A DNA stretch of 64,000 nt from Hymenobacter lapidarius (GCF_001816145.1 NZ_MDZB01000175.1:1-64000), one strand, 5' to 3'; shown: positions 17,803 to 27,895, counted from the first letter of the stretch. The notes: generated from the sequence alone by a model not told the origin. A program made the numbers and translations.

Positions 17803-17859
17803 ATTTGGAACGATTCTAAATAGACCCTACTTTTGTAGAAGTTTAGAATGGTTCTAAAC
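17803..17859 (+). promoter_or_regulatory. promoter with two operator-like palindromes, candidate iron-responsive control
   Basis: Two 19-base elements share one geometry: ATTTGGAA-CGA-TTCTAAAT (17803-17821) and GTTTAGAA-TGG-TTCTAAAC (17841-17859, a perfect 8+8 palindrome). Between them is TACTTTTG (17828-17835), an exact TAnnTTTG -7 element, with TTTG at 17804-17807 in the -33 position 20 bases upstream. A dimeric repressor on either site would cover the promoter. The operon behind it suggests an iron-responsive (Fur-type) regulator, which is inference. Confidence 0.65.
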
Positions 17860-17907
17860 AAGGCCGGAAGCTGCTGGCCTGCTACCCTTCTCGTTTCACT
17901 ACCCTTT

Positions 17908-19077
17908 ATGACCCTCTTAAGCCGTACTTCCACCCTCGTATTGGTTGCCGCCGCGCTCAGCCTGACTTCGTGTAATAAAGAAGATTCCGTGGTCCCAGCC
18001 AGCCAGTCGTTGCGGGCCAAAATGGATTATGCTACCCTTACCGGTACCACTCCCTACACCACCTCGTTTAGGGATGCCAGCGGCGCTTCGACGGTGGACT
18101 TGGGTACGGCGGCCGTGCGGCTCGATATGTTCAGTGAGCTGAACAACTACATGGCCACCGTGGCCGTGCAGGCCCCAGCCACGCCCGCCACGCTGGACAT
18201 TGCTAAGCTCCGCAACCTGTATAGTGGTGCAAATGCTCCGTTTGCGGCGGCTCCGCTGAATGTGGCGGCGGCTACCGGCGTATCGCTCCGCGAAAAAACG
18301 GCCGCTTCTTTCCCCGAGACTGGTGCCACCCCCGTGCGGGCTTACTTCGATGCCAAGCTGACCGAGCTGGCCACCGCCAGCCAGTCGGTGAACCAGGTGG
18401 CCACGCCCGGCAATGCCGGCCGCCTGGGCCGCTATCTCGTTGATGGCAACGGCTACGAAGTCAATCAGATTATTCAGAAGGGCTTGATTGGGGCCGTGCT
18501 GCTCGACCAGATTGGTAACGTGTTGCTGGCCAATGCGCCCCTCACGGCTGAAAACAGCAAGGTGGCCGCGGGCAAAGCCTACACCGAGCGCGAGCACAAC
18601 TGGGACCTGGCCTACGGCTACCTTACCACCAACGCGACCATGGTCACGGACATTGCCATCACGCCCCGCGAGCGGTTTCTGGCCGGCTACCTCAACGAGA
18701 AAAACGGCCCGGCTTCGCCGGCAGTGTACATGGCGCTGCTGAAAGGACGCGCGGCCATTGTGAACAACGACGACGCCACCCTGAAAGCGCAGGCTGACAT
18801 CGTTCGGACCGAGCTGGAAAAAACCATTGCCAGGTCGGCCGTGTCCTACCTCGCCAGCTGGAAATCGAACCCCGCGCTCGACGCCAAGGCGCACGCGCTG
18901 GGCGAAGGCCTGGGCTTTGTGTACTCGCTGCGTTTCTGCACCAAGTCTGGCGCTGATGCCGCCTGGGCCGACTCTGTGCTGAAAGGCCTGACCTCGAGCA
19001 GCCAAGGTGCCTGGACGCTCACGGCGGCGCAAGCCGATGCGGCCATTGCCGCCATCAACACCAAGTTTTCGCTGTAA
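17908..19077 (+). CDS. DUF4856 lipoprotein of an imelysin operon
   Basis: A 389-residue lipoprotein: LVAAALSLTSC is a lipobox, so the mature protein begins at that Cys. The body, with MDYATLTGTTPYTTSF, YLVDGNGYEVNQIIQKGLIGAVLLDQI, REHNWDLAYGYL and FLAGYLNEKN, matches the DUF4856 family found beside imelysins in Bacteroidota. Its biochemical role is not known; context suggests surface or periplasmic iron handling. The ATG at 17848 is inside the second operator palindrome, so 17908, at the signal peptide, is taken as the start. Confidence 0.85.
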   Translation: MTLLSRTSTLVLVAAALSLTSCNKEDSVVPASQSLRAKMDYATLTGTTPYTTSFRDASGASTVDLGTAAVRLDMFSELNNYMATVAVQAPATPATLDIAKLRNLYSGANAPFAAAPLNVAAATGVSLREKTAASFPETGATPVRAYFDAKLTELATASQSVNQVATPGNAGRLGRYLVDGNGYEVNQIIQKGLIGAVLLDQIGNVLLANAPLTAENSKVAAGKAYTEREHNWDLAYGYLTTNATMVTDIAITPRERFLAGYLNEKNGPASPAVYMALLKGRAAIVNNDDATLKAQADIVRTELEKTIARSAVSYLASWKSNPALDAKAHALGEGLGFVYSLRFCTKSGADAAWADSVLKGLTSSSQGAWTLTAAQADAAIAAINTKFSL

Positions 19078-19187
19078 AGCCGGCCGCTTTAAAATCATTT
19101 GCACCGCCTTTCTGGTTAAACCGGCCCAACACGCCCCGCGCAGTTGCCCGTTTCCCGACTCAATAATACCAGTTTCCTAATAGTGCC

Positions 19188-20309
19188 ATGAGAAAGTCAA
19201 TTCTGCTTTTTTCCTTATCGGTCGTGCTCGCAGCGGGTGGTGTGTCCAGCTGCAAGGACGTCATCGAAGGTCCCGAATCGTCGGCGGGTGGCACGTCGGA
19301 CCTGGACCGCAAAGCCCTGCTCACGCAGTGGGCCGACACGTTGGTGATTCCGGCTTACAAGGGTTTTGGCAGCAAGCTCACGGCTCTGAAGGGCCAGACC
19401 ACCGCCTTTACTGCTGCGCCCACCGCCTCGGGCCTGCAGGCGCTGCGGCAGTCCTGGCGCGAAGCGTACGTGGAGTGGCAGCGCGTGGAAGCGTTTGAAT
19501 TCGGTCCTGCCGCCAGCGTTTCGCTCGCTAACCGCTTCAATATTTACCCCACCGATGCCGCCGGCATCCGCCAGAACATTGCGTCGGGCTCCTACAATCT
19601 TGAACTGGCCACGGCGGTTCCGCAGCAGGGCTTTCCGGCCCTCGACTTTCTGCTGAACGGCATCGCGGCCGACGACAACGCCATTGTGCAGTCGTACGTG
19701 GCGGCTCCCAACCAGCGCCGCTACCTCTCCGACGTGGTGAACACCATGGACCAGCTTCTGACCAGCGTACAGGCCCAGTGGAACGGCCCGTACCGCGCCA
19801 CGTTCATCAGCGGCACCGGTACCAGCGCCGGCGGTTCGCTGTCGCTGCTCGTGAATGCCTACGCCCGCTACTACGAGCAGGCGTTGCGCTCGGGCAAAGT
19901 AGGGATTCCGGCCGGCGTGATGACGGGCGCGGCCGCTCCCAACAAAATGGAGGCCTACTACCACCGCGGTGCCCTGCCGCTGCAGCTGGCCCAGGTGGCC
20001 CACACCACGGTGCAGCGCTTGTTCAGCGGCCGTGCCGGCCAGCCTTCCCTGAAGTCTTACGTTGACGCCCTAGGCGCCAAAGACAGTCGCACGGGCGAGC
20101 CGCTGAGCCAACTCATCAACGCGCAGTTCGACGTGTCGGCCCGGCAGCTGGCTTCGCTTGGGCCCGACCTCCACACCACGCTGCAAACGCGCCCGGCCGC
20201 CGCGGTGCTCTCCTACAACGAGATGCAGAAAGCCGTGCGCCTGCTGAAAGTCGACATGACTTCGGCTATGAGCGTGAGCATTACCTACATAGACAACGAC
20301 GGCGACTAG
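19188..20309 (+). CDS. imelysin-family lipoprotein
   Basis: A 373-residue protein with lipobox-like LAAGGVSSC and an imelysin (M75-like) helical-bundle body: WADTLVIPAYKGF, LRQSWREAYVEWQRVEAFEFGP, and GFPALDFLLNG. Imelysins are periplasmic or surface proteins of iron uptake systems; despite the peptidase name, many seem to act in iron binding rather than proteolysis. The gene follows the DUF4856 gene by 110 bases and leads into the HTTM and receptor genes, consistent with one operon. Confidence 0.9.
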   Translation: MRKSILLFSLSVVLAAGGVSSCKDVIEGPESSAGGTSDLDRKALLTQWADTLVIPAYKGFGSKLTALKGQTTAFTAAPTASGLQALRQSWREAYVEWQRVEAFEFGPAASVSLANRFNIYPTDAAGIRQNIASGSYNLELATAVPQQGFPALDFLLNGIAADDNAIVQSYVAAPNQRRYLSDVVNTMDQLLTSVQAQWNGPYRATFISGTGTSAGGSLSLLVNAYARYYEQALRSGKVGIPAGVMTGAAAPNKMEAYYHRGALPLQLAQVAHTTVQRLFSGRAGQPSLKSYVDALGAKDSRTGEPLSQLINAQFDVSARQLASLGPDLHTTLQTRPAAAVLSYNEMQKAVRLLKVDMTSAMSVSITYIDNDGD

Positions 20310-20419
20310 CGCCCGGGCATGGCCGGAAATAGAGGTGTGTTTCGGGGGAGGCGCATTGCCAATCACCGATTAAGGACGCCATCAATTCCTGGGTAAAGCG
20401 GATTGTCGACAGAAATTCA

Positions 20420-21775
20420 GTGCTTTCAAGCTACCGTAAAAGCTACATTCCGGCCGCGCCGCTGGCAGTATTCCGCATCGCCTTTGGCGTGCTGATACTG
20501 GCCAGCGTCGTTCGCTTTTGGGCCAAGGGCTGGATTGCGGAGCTGTACCTGCAGCCCAGGTTCTTCTTTCCCTATTACGGGCTCGAATTCATCCGGCCGC
20601 TGGGCCCGTATACGTACGGGCTTTTTGCGCTTTGCGGGGTATGCGCGCTGCTGGTGGCCCTGGGCTGGCACTACCGCGTGGCAGCGGCGGGCCTGTTCAT
20701 CAGCTTCACCTACATCGAGCTGATGGACAAAAGCACGTACCTGAACCACTACTATTTTGTGAGTCTGGCGGCGCTGCTGCTCGTGCTGCTGCCGGCCGGC
20801 GGCTACTTCTCCCTGGATGCCCGGCGCCAGCCCGAGCGGGCGCACACCCACGTGCCCCGCTGGACCCTGGATGCCCTGCGGCTGCTGGTGGGCATTGTGT
20901 ACTTCTACGCCGGTCTGGCCAAGCTCAACTCCGATTGGCTGCTGGCGGCCCAGCCGCTGCGCATCTGGCTGCCGGCCAAGAACGACCTGCCGCTGGTAGG
21001 CTTTCTGTTCAGCTACCCCATCACGGCCTTTGTGTTCAGCTGGTTTGGGGCGTTTTACGACCTCACGGTGCCGTTTTTTTTATTGAACCGGATTACCCGA
21101 CCTTATGCCTACGCGGCGGTAGTGGTGTTTCACGTGCTCACGGCTATTCTGTTTCCCATCGGTATGTTTCCGTATGTGATGATAGTGGCCGCGCTGGTAT
21201 TTTTCCCGCCTGAATGGCACGAGCGGCTACTGGAGCGGGTGCGGCGGGTGCTGGGCCGGCCGCTGGCGGCTGGGCGGGCGGTGGTGCCGCTGGTGTACCG
21301 GCCGCGGGTGCAGCGGACATTGCTTGCCGGGCTGGGGCTGTTTTTTGTGGTGCAGCTGCTGGTGCCGTTTCGCTACGCGCTGTATCCGCGCGAGTTGTTC
21401 TGGACAGAGGAAGGCTACCGTTTTTCCTGGCGGGTGATGCTTATGGAAAAAATGGGCCAGGTGCAGTTCAAGGTAGTGGACTCGGCCACCGGGCGCGCCC
21501 GTCTGGTGAACAACGCCGAACACCTCAGCGTGCTGCAGGAGAAGATGATGGCCACCCAGGCCGACATGATTCTGCAGTTTGCCCATTACCTGCGCGACTA
21601 CTACGCCCGGCAAGGCGTGCACCAGCCCCAGATTTACGCCGATACCTACGTGAGCCTGAACGGCCGCCTGGGCAAGGCCTACATTGACCCCACCGTGGAC
21701 TTGGCCCGTCAAAGCGAAAGCTTTGCCCCCAAGCCCTGGATTTTACCCTTTGACGATGAGATTACAGGTTTATAG
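20420..21775 (+). CDS. HTTM-domain membrane protein
   Basis: A 451-residue membrane protein of the HTTM family (horizontally transferred transmembrane domain, related to vitamin-K-dependent gamma-carboxylase). Typical features are FRIAFGVLILASVVRFW, ELMDKSTYLNHYYFVSL, and the LVGIVYFYAGLAKLNSDWLL segment. The final 130 residues are soluble. HTTM proteins frequently accompany imelysin/DUF4856/TonB-receptor clusters, but what they do there is unknown. Translation starts with GTG at 20420. The 3' end overlaps the receptor gene by 20 bases, suggesting coupled translation. Confidence 0.85.
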   Translation: MLSSYRKSYIPAAPLAVFRIAFGVLILASVVRFWAKGWIAELYLQPRFFFPYYGLEFIRPLGPYTYGLFALCGVCALLVALGWHYRVAAAGLFISFTYIELMDKSTYLNHYYFVSLAALLLVLLPAGGYFSLDARRQPERAHTHVPRWTLDALRLLVGIVYFYAGLAKLNSDWLLAAQPLRIWLPAKNDLPLVGFLFSYPITAFVFSWFGAFYDLTVPFFLLNRITRPYAYAAVVVFHVLTAILFPIGMFPYVMIVAALVFFPPEWHERLLERVRRVLGRPLAAGRAVVPLVYRPRVQRTLLAGLGLFFVVQLLVPFRYALYPRELFWTEEGYRFSWRVMLMEKMGQVQFKVVDSATGRARLVNNAEHLSVLQEKMMATQADMILQFAHYLRDYYARQGVHQPQIYADTYVSLNGRLGKAYIDPTVDLARQSESFAPKPWILPFDDEITGL

Positions 21776-24194
21776 TGCGCTGCTGCTCCTGGCAGCCTTG
21801 CTGCTGGGGATAGACGCCCGGGCCCAGGAAACGCTGCGTGGCCGGGTGCTGGCTGCTGGCAGCAGCCAGCCCGTGGCCGGTGGCGAAGTGTACGTGCAAA
21901 GCCTGGCCCGCATGGTGCTCACCGACAGCACGGGCCGGTTTGAGATGACCGGCCTGGCGGCGGGCGTGCAGCTGGTGCGGGTGTCGGCGCTGGGCTACCA
22001 GCCCTTCAGCATGGAAGTGCGCCTGCCCGCCGACGGCTTCACCTTTGAGCTGACCAGCCGCGACCGCACCCTGGGCGAGGTGGTGGTGGCGGCCCCCCAA
22101 ACCACCTTTGGCCAGACGCGGCTGCGCGAGGTGGAGGGCATGGCCATTTTTGCCGCCAAAAAATCGGAGGTCATTGTGCCCGAAAACCTGGTGGCCAACC
22201 TGGCCACCAACAACGCCCGCCAGGTATACGCCCGCGTGCCCGGTCTCAACATCTGGGAAAACGACGGCGGCGGGCTGCAGCTCAGCATCGGCGGCCGCGG
22301 GCTCGACCCCAACCGGACATCCAACTTCAACGTCCGCCAGAACAACTACGACATCTCGGCCGATGCCCTGGGCTACCCCGAGAGCTACTACACGCCGCCC
22401 ACCGAGGCCGTGCAGCGCATTCAGCTGGTGCGCGGGGCTGCTTCGCTGCAGTACGGCACCCAGTTTGGCGGCCTGCTCAACTTTGAGATGCGCGCGCCCG
22501 ACCCCGACCGCAAAGCCGCCATCACCTCCCGGCAGACGGTGGGCTCGTTCGGCTTTTTTAATTCGTTCAACAGCGTGGGCGGCACCGTGGGCAAGCTGAG
22601 CTACTACACCTTCGTGCAGTACAAGCGCGGCAATGGCTGGCGCCCCAATTCCGAATTCGACAGTAAAACTGCTTACGCCGACGTGCGCTACCAAGCCACT
22701 GAAAACGTGAAGGTGGGCCTGCAATACACCCACATGGACTACCTGGCCCAGCAGCCCGGCGGCCTCACCGATGCCCAGTTCAACACCGACCCGCGCCAGT
22801 CGAACCGGGAGCGCAACTGGTTCGCGGTCGACTGGAACCTGTTCAACGCCAGCGCCGACTGGAAGCTGAACGCCCGCTCCAAAATCAACATGCTGGCGTT
22901 TGGGCTGGTAGCGTCGCGGCAGTCGCTGGGTTTCCGGCCCGCCGATGTGACCCGCGGCGACGAGGACAAGGTGGGCCGCGACCTGATTAGCGGCGACTTC
23001 CGTAACTACGGCCTCGAAGCCCGCTTCCTGACCCGCTACCAGGTGCGGAGCAAAGACGCTGTGCTGCTGCTGGGCACGCGCTACTACCGCGGCAACACCC
23101 ACAGCCAGCAGGGCTTTGGCCCGGCCGGCCGGGGCGCCGACTTCCGCTTTGTGGAGCCCGACCGGTTTACCAGTACCCGCAACAGCTCCGACTACCGGTT
23201 TCCCAACCACAACGTGGCCCTTTTTGCCGAAAACATCTTTTACCTCACCGACAAGCTTTCCGTGACGCCGGGCGTGCGCTACGAGTACATCCGCACGCAG
23301 GCCGATGGGGTGCTGCGGGAAGTGATTCGCGACCGGGCCGACAACATCATTGCCACCCGCACCCAGAACGAGGCCCGCGTGAGTAACCGGGGCTTTGTGC
23401 TGGGCGGCATCGGGGTAAGCTTTAAGCCCCGCGAGCAGCTGGAGTTTTACGGCAACGTGTCGCAGAACTACCGCTCCATCACGTTCAGCGACATGCAGAT
23501 TGTCAATCCCTCGTCCGTCATCGACCCCAACCTGCAGGACGAGCGCGGCTACTCCGCCGACTTGGGCGTGCGCGGCGAAAAAACCGGCGTGCTGACCTAC
23601 GACGTGAGCGTGTTTGCGCTCAATTACGCCAACCGCATTGGCGAAGTCCAGGACTTTGACAACCTAAACAACGTGTTTCGCCGCCGCACCAACATTGGCC
23701 GCGCCCTCATCATCGGCGTGGAGTCCTACGGTGAAATTGAGCTGCTGAACCAGGAATCGACCGAGGCTGGCCGGGCGCAGCTGTCCGTATTCGGCAACGT
23801 GGCCCTCATTCGGGGGCGCTACCTGGAAAGCCAGCTGCGGGACGTGAAAGGCAAGCAGGTGGAGTTTGTACCCGCCGCCAACCTGAAGCTGGGAACCCGC
23901 GCCGGGTACGGCCCTTTCAAGGCATCGCTGCAATACCTGTACTTATCCGACCAGTTTTCGGACGCCACCAATGCGCCGGCCAGTGGGGCCTCGGCGGTTA
24001 TCGGGACCATCCCGGCCTACCAAATCCTGGACGCTTCGGTGTCGTGGGAGCACAGCTGGCTCAAGCTCGAAGCCAGCGTCAACAACCTGGCCGATGCTCG
24101 CTATTTCACGCGTCGGGCCACGGCATACCCGGGCCCCGGTATTCTGCCCTCCGACGGCCGCAGCTTCTTTCTCACCGTGGGCGTAAAGCTGTAG
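21756..24194 (+). CDS. TonB-dependent outer-membrane receptor (FecA-like)
   Basis: An 812-residue receptor: signal peptide (to about residue 24), a carboxypeptidase-regulatory-like beta domain (residues 26-95, LRGRVLAAGSSQPVAGGEVYV), a plug with PGLNIWENDGGGLQLSIGGRG and VQRIQLVRGAASLQYGTQFGG, then a 22-strand-type barrel ending FFLTVGVKL. The plug resembles ferric citrate and other siderophore receptors. It is the last gene of the DUF4856-imelysin-HTTM unit. The ATG at 21756 is used because the signal peptide starts there. Confidence 0.93.
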   Translation: MRLQVYSALLLLAALLLGIDARAQETLRGRVLAAGSSQPVAGGEVYVQSLARMVLTDSTGRFEMTGLAAGVQLVRVSALGYQPFSMEVRLPADGFTFELTSRDRTLGEVVVAAPQTTFGQTRLREVEGMAIFAAKKSEVIVPENLVANLATNNARQVYARVPGLNIWENDGGGLQLSIGGRGLDPNRTSNFNVRQNNYDISADALGYPESYYTPPTEAVQRIQLVRGAASLQYGTQFGGLLNFEMRAPDPDRKAAITSRQTVGSFGFFNSFNSVGGTVGKLSYYTFVQYKRGNGWRPNSEFDSKTAYADVRYQATENVKVGLQYTHMDYLAQQPGGLTDAQFNTDPRQSNRERNWFAVDWNLFNASADWKLNARSKINMLAFGLVASRQSLGFRPADVTRGDEDKVGRDLISGDFRNYGLEARFLTRYQVRSKDAVLLLGTRYYRGNTHSQQGFGPAGRGADFRFVEPDRFTSTRNSSDYRFPNHNVALFAENIFYLTDKLSVTPGVRYEYIRTQADGVLREVIRDRADNIIATRTQNEARVSNRGFVLGGIGVSFKPREQLEFYGNVSQNYRSITFSDMQIVNPSSVIDPNLQDERGYSADLGVRGEKTGVLTYDVSVFALNYANRIGEVQDFDNLNNVFRRRTNIGRALIIGVESYGEIELLNQESTEAGRAQLSVFGNVALIRGRYLESQLRDVKGKQVEFVPAANLKLGTRAGYGPFKASLQYLYLSDQFSDATNAPASGASAVIGTIPAYQILDASVSWEHSWLKLEASVNNLADARYFTRRATAYPGPGILPSDGRSFFLTVGVKL

Positions 24195-24214
24195 GGAATG
24201 GGTAAGTGCGCTGA

Positions 24215-24982
24215 TTACGCCCCAAACGTATCCCAGCCCAGTTTCAGGATAAAAGCACTGACTACCACCAGAAACAGCACCCGCACAAAGCCGGTGCCGT
24301 GCCGCTGCGCCATGCGCGCCCCCAGCGTGGAGCCCAGCATGTTGCAGGCCGCCATGGGCAACGCCACCTTGTAGAGCACCTGCCCGGTGCTGGCAAAGTA
24401 AGCGAGGCTGACCACGTTGGTGGCCACGTTCACCAGCTTGGCTGAGGCCGAAGCGGCGATAAAATCGTAGCCAAACAAGCCCACGAAGGCAAACAGCAGC
24501 AAGCTGCCCGTGCCCGGCCCAAAAAAACCGTCGTAGAAACCGATGGCCGCGCCCAGCACCACGCCAATCAGTATTTCGCGGCCTCCCTTGAGTTTTGGCG
24601 CGTGCAGGCTGCCAAAATCCTTGCGCCAGGCGGTGTAAATGGCCATCAGCACCAGCAGGGCCAGCACCAGCGGCCGCACGGCCTCCTTGTGCAGCAGGCT
24701 CACCGCCCGCGAGCCCAGCAGCGCAAACCCGCCCGCCACCAGCGCCGTGACAGCCACCGTGCGCCAGCGAATGTCCAGCTTTACCGGGCCGCTCAGGTAG
24801 CGTTGCAGCGCCACCGCCGTCCCCGACAAACCCGCCACTTTGCTGGTGCCCAGCACCGTGGGCACCGGCACGCCCGGCAACAACAGCAGCATGGCCGGCA
24901 GCTGAATCAGCCCCCCGCCGCCCACAATGGAATCGACAAACCCCGCCAGAAAAGCGAACAGGCAGAGCAGGAGTAAGGTCAT
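24215..24982 (-). CDS. TauE/SafE-family sulfite exporter-like permease
   Basis: A 255-residue permease with about eight hydrophobic segments. The family signature GFVDSIVGGGGLIQLPAML is at the N-terminus, repeated as IGFYDGFFGPGTGSLLLFAFVGLFGYDF in the second half. The family exports sulfite, sulfoacetate or related organosulfonates. The start at 24982 precedes the first membrane span; a frame 21 codons longer reads through an inverted repeat and is rejected. Confidence 0.9.
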   Translation of the reverse strand: MTLLLLCLFAFLAGFVDSIVGGGGLIQLPAMLLLLPGVPVPTVLGTSKVAGLSGTAVALQRYLSGPVKLDIRWRTVAVTALVAGGFALLGSRAVSLLHKEAVRPLVLALLVLMAIYTAWRKDFGSLHAPKLKGGREILIGVVLGAAIGFYDGFFGPGTGSLLLFAFVGLFGYDFIAASASAKLVNVATNVVSLAYFASTGQVLYKVALPMAACNMLGSTLGARMAQRHGTGFVRVLFLVVVSAFILKLGWDTFGA

Positions 24983-24984
24983 AA

Positions 24985-25053
24985 AATGAAGAATGAGGAA
25001 TGAAGAATTGAGAGCGGCTAATAGCAGCCATTCTTCATTCCTCATTCTTCATT
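24985..25053. repeat. 24-bp inverted repeat
   Basis: AATGAAGAATGAGGAATGAA and the following bases (24985-25008) pair exactly with 25030-25053. Each arm is itself built from GAATGA-like units. It sits between dnaB and the TauE gene, both on the minus strand, and may be a terminator for dnaB or a dispersed intergenic element. Confidence 0.65.
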
Positions 25054-25063
25054 AAGTGAAGCG

Positions 25064-27702
25064 TCAAAAAGGCGGGTCTTCGTGCTTGTTCATGTTGCCC
25101 TTCGGGAACGGCACCGGCGACTCGTTAATCTTCGAGCCCAGGCGAATGGTGTTCGGCGCGAAGCTGCTGGGCTCGCTGTCGAAGTTGCTGGCCGGCAGGC
25201 CCATGGGCTGGTAGCCGCTGGTGTCAAACGCGCCTTCGCCGTCCAGGTCGGCGAACTTGGTGAAGCGGCCGATGAACTTGAGCTGCACGGTTTCGAGCGA
25301 GCCGTTGCGGTGCTTGGCGATGATGACCTCGCCCACTCCGGCCGTGGAGTTGCCCTCGGCGTCCTGGTCGAGCCCGTAGTATTCGGGGCGGTAGAGGAAG
25401 ATTACCATGTCGGCGTCCTGCTCGATGGAGCCCGATTCGCGCAGGTCACTCAGTTGCGGGCGCTTCTCGCCGCCGCGGGTTTCCACCGAGCGCGAGAGCT
25501 GCGACAGGGCCAGCACGGGCACGTTCAACTCCTTGGCAATACCCTTGAGGGCCCGCGAGATGCTGGCAATTTCCTGCTCGCGGTTGCCGCCGCGGCCGTC
25601 GGTGTTGCCGCTCATCAGCTGCAGGTAGTCCACGATGATGAGCTGCACGTCCTTCTGCGAGCGCAGGCGGCGGCACTTCGTGCGCAACTCCCGGATACTC
25701 AAAGCGGGCGTATCGTCGATGTAAATGGGTGCGGCCGAGAGGTCGGTAATCTTGTGGTTGAGCTGCTGCCACTCGTGGTCGGCCAGCGTGCCCTTCTTGA
25801 TTTTGTCAGAGTCCAGCTCCGCTTCGGCCGAAATCAGACGGTTGACGAGCTGCAGCGAGGACATTTCCAGCGAGAAAATAGCCACCGGCCGCTTAAACTC
25901 CACCGCCGCGTTGCGCATGGCCGACACTACGAAGGCCGTGTTGTGCGTCACGGTCATGTCCTGGAGCAGAAAGAGCCGGTTGCCGTCGATTTCGAAGCCG
26001 TAGTAGTCATCCACGTTGTCGAACTCCACGCTGATGCCGGTCTGGCGCCAGTCCACGGGCGAGGCCCAGGGCTGGGCTTTTTTCCGCGCCACGCGCACCG
26101 GCACGCGGTTGATGTCGCCGTAGAGGCGCACGCGCCACACTTCGCTTTCGTAACCGATGCTGGAAATGGTGGCGCGCTTCTTCGTGAGGGAGGTGCGGAA
26201 GCCCAGCGAGTCGCCCAAAAACTTGATTTGCCGGGCCAGGCGCTGGTTTTTCTGGGTGATTTCGTAGCCGTTGGAAACCGGGTCGAGGTGGCCGTCGCTG
26301 TCAATAAGGCCAGCCAGCAGGCGCAGGCGGTTCTCGGTGGAGTTGATGGCGTAGGCGCGGGGAATATGCTTGTCGCCCAACACGCCCAACTGGCGGAGTT
26401 CGTCCTGTAACGAATATTCAGCAATGTTGCCGCCCTGCCGGCCGCGGGTGATACCGTAGCTGTTACAGCGGTTTTCTACCACGCCCACCGTCACCTGCAT
26501 GTTCAGCGTAGCGGCGTACTCGTGCAGGTAAGCAATGATTTCCGGGTCTTGGCCCGTGATGCGGCAGTTGTCGCTGGCGCCATCGCCGAGCCATACGCCC
26601 AAAAAATACGGGTTCACAGGTAGCTCCTGCGCCTCAAACTCGACCGGCACTTTGTAGCCTTTGTAGTTCGAGCGGAATTTCGGACCTTTGGCCAAGTATT
26701 CCTTAACGGTGATGTTCAGTACGTCGCCGTGGCGATGCGGGCCTTCATTACGGCTGCGCTTGAGGGAGAGAATGTGGCTCTCGTTCACGCGGTAGTCGTC
26801 GCCTTTGTTCTGGCGCACCCAGTACATGTTTTCGCGGCCCCGCGCGATGCTCAGCACCCGGCGCGGGGTCGAGTCGTCGCCCATCAGCAGCTCACCGGGC
26901 AGCACGTCCTCCACGTTGCGCAGGTCGCCGTCGAACATCAGCACCTTCGTGCCTTTGCCCAGGCACTTGCCCATGCCTGGCCGAGCCGCAATAATCACCA
27001 GGTCAGAGGGTTGCCAGCCACTAGTGACGCGGTCCAGCGCGGTAAACCCGGTGGGCACGCCGGTGAGGCCGTCCTTCTGGTTTTTCTTCTCTTCGAGCTC
27101 CTTGATGGCCTTGCCCATCAGGCTGCGCATGTCGTCGAAGTTCTTGCGAATGTTCGACTCCGACACCTCAAACAGCGCTGATTCGGTGTTGTCGAGCAGG
27201 TTGAACACGTCGGTGGTGTCCTCGTAGGCGTCGCGCAGGATGTCGCTCGAAATGCGAATCAACTCGCGCTTGATGGCCGATTCGGTGATGATGCGGGCGT
27301 GGTATTCCACGTTGGCCGCCGAGTTGACTTTGGAGGTGAGGCTGGCCACGGCAAACGGGCGCCGGCGGCTTCCAAGGCGCCCATTTCGCGCAGCTCGTGC
27401 ACCACGGTGAGTTGGTCGATGGGCTCCGATTTATCAAACAGCCGGATGATGGCTTCGTAGATGAGCTTGTGCGACGCCTTGTAGAAGCTCTCGGGCTTGA
27501 GCAGGTCGATGACCGAGGTGAGGGCATCTTTTTCCAGCATGAGCGCGCCAAGCACGGCCATTTCGAGCTCGGGAGCCTGGGGCGGCAGCTTGCCGGCCGC
27601 GCCCGCGTTGAAGGGGACCATCCCGGCAGCGCCGCGGGGCCCAAGAGCCGCTTTGGCTCGGGCTGCGGATTGCTTCAGGCGGTCGTCCATCCGGTCTTGC
27701 AT
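25064..27702 (-). CDS. dnaB: replicative DNA helicase DnaB with intein; frame broken by one missing base
   Basis: Replication-fork helicase. The N-terminal domain (27702 to about 27360) reads PPQAPELEMAVLGALMLEKD and HKLIYEAIIRLFDKSEPID. One base is missing near 27360-27370: adding it joins MGALEAAG to PFAVASLTSKVNSAANVEYH. The RecA-like domain follows with the P-loop IIAARPGMGK, IFSLEMSS, VQLIIVDYLQLMSG, LALSQLSRSVE and EQDADMVIFLYRPEYY. A 342-residue intein interrupts the P-loop just before its Thr. After splicing the helicase is about 535 residues, a normal length for DnaB. Since the gene is essential, the frameshift is probably a sequence error. Confidence 0.93.
25940..26965 (-). other. 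intein with LAGLIDADG homing endonuclease in DnaB
   Basis: The insert starts with Cys (CLGKGTKVLMFDGDLRNVED), has the block-B-like VNESHILSL, and ends VTHN, followed by Thr as the first C-extein residue: all the splicing residues are present. Two LAGLIDADG-type motifs, YFLGVWLGDGA and LLAGLIDSDGHLD, indicate an intact homing endonuclease. Insertion falls between Lys and Thr of GMGK/T, a known DnaB intein site. It is in frame and of usual length (342 residues), so it is presumably active. Confidence 0.93.
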
Positions 27703-27732
27703 AGAATCTCAGGGGTATAGGGCAGCGATAAA

Positions 27733-27768
27733 GTGGGGCCGGGCTTTTTTTCGAAAGTCCGGCCCCAC
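27733..27768. terminator. hairpin upstream of dnaB, possible terminator
   Basis: GTGGGGCCGGGCTTT pairs with AAAGTCCGGCCCCAC with one mismatch and a T-rich loop. It lies 31 bases before the dnaB start in the dnaB/Mpl divergent region. Its role is uncertain. Confidence 0.45.
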
Positions 27769-27895
27769 ACCATGTATACAAAGCTAACCCCGGGAGAGGG
27801 GAAAAAGATAGGCGGCGGAAGTCGATTCTTTTGGTTATGGCAGGGCTCCGGCGGCGCGGATTGTGTACTTTCGCGGCCCCACATTTGGGTTGTCA

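Noticed and set aside
17917..19104. Long minus-strand frame opposite the DUF4856 gene
   Set aside because: It is an antisense shadow in GC-rich DNA with no recognisable motif; the plus strand encodes a clear family.
25082..26410. 442-codon plus-strand frame inside dnaB
   Set aside because: Antisense shadow of the helicase and intein; its His/Gly/Ala/Val-rich composition is typical of an artefact.
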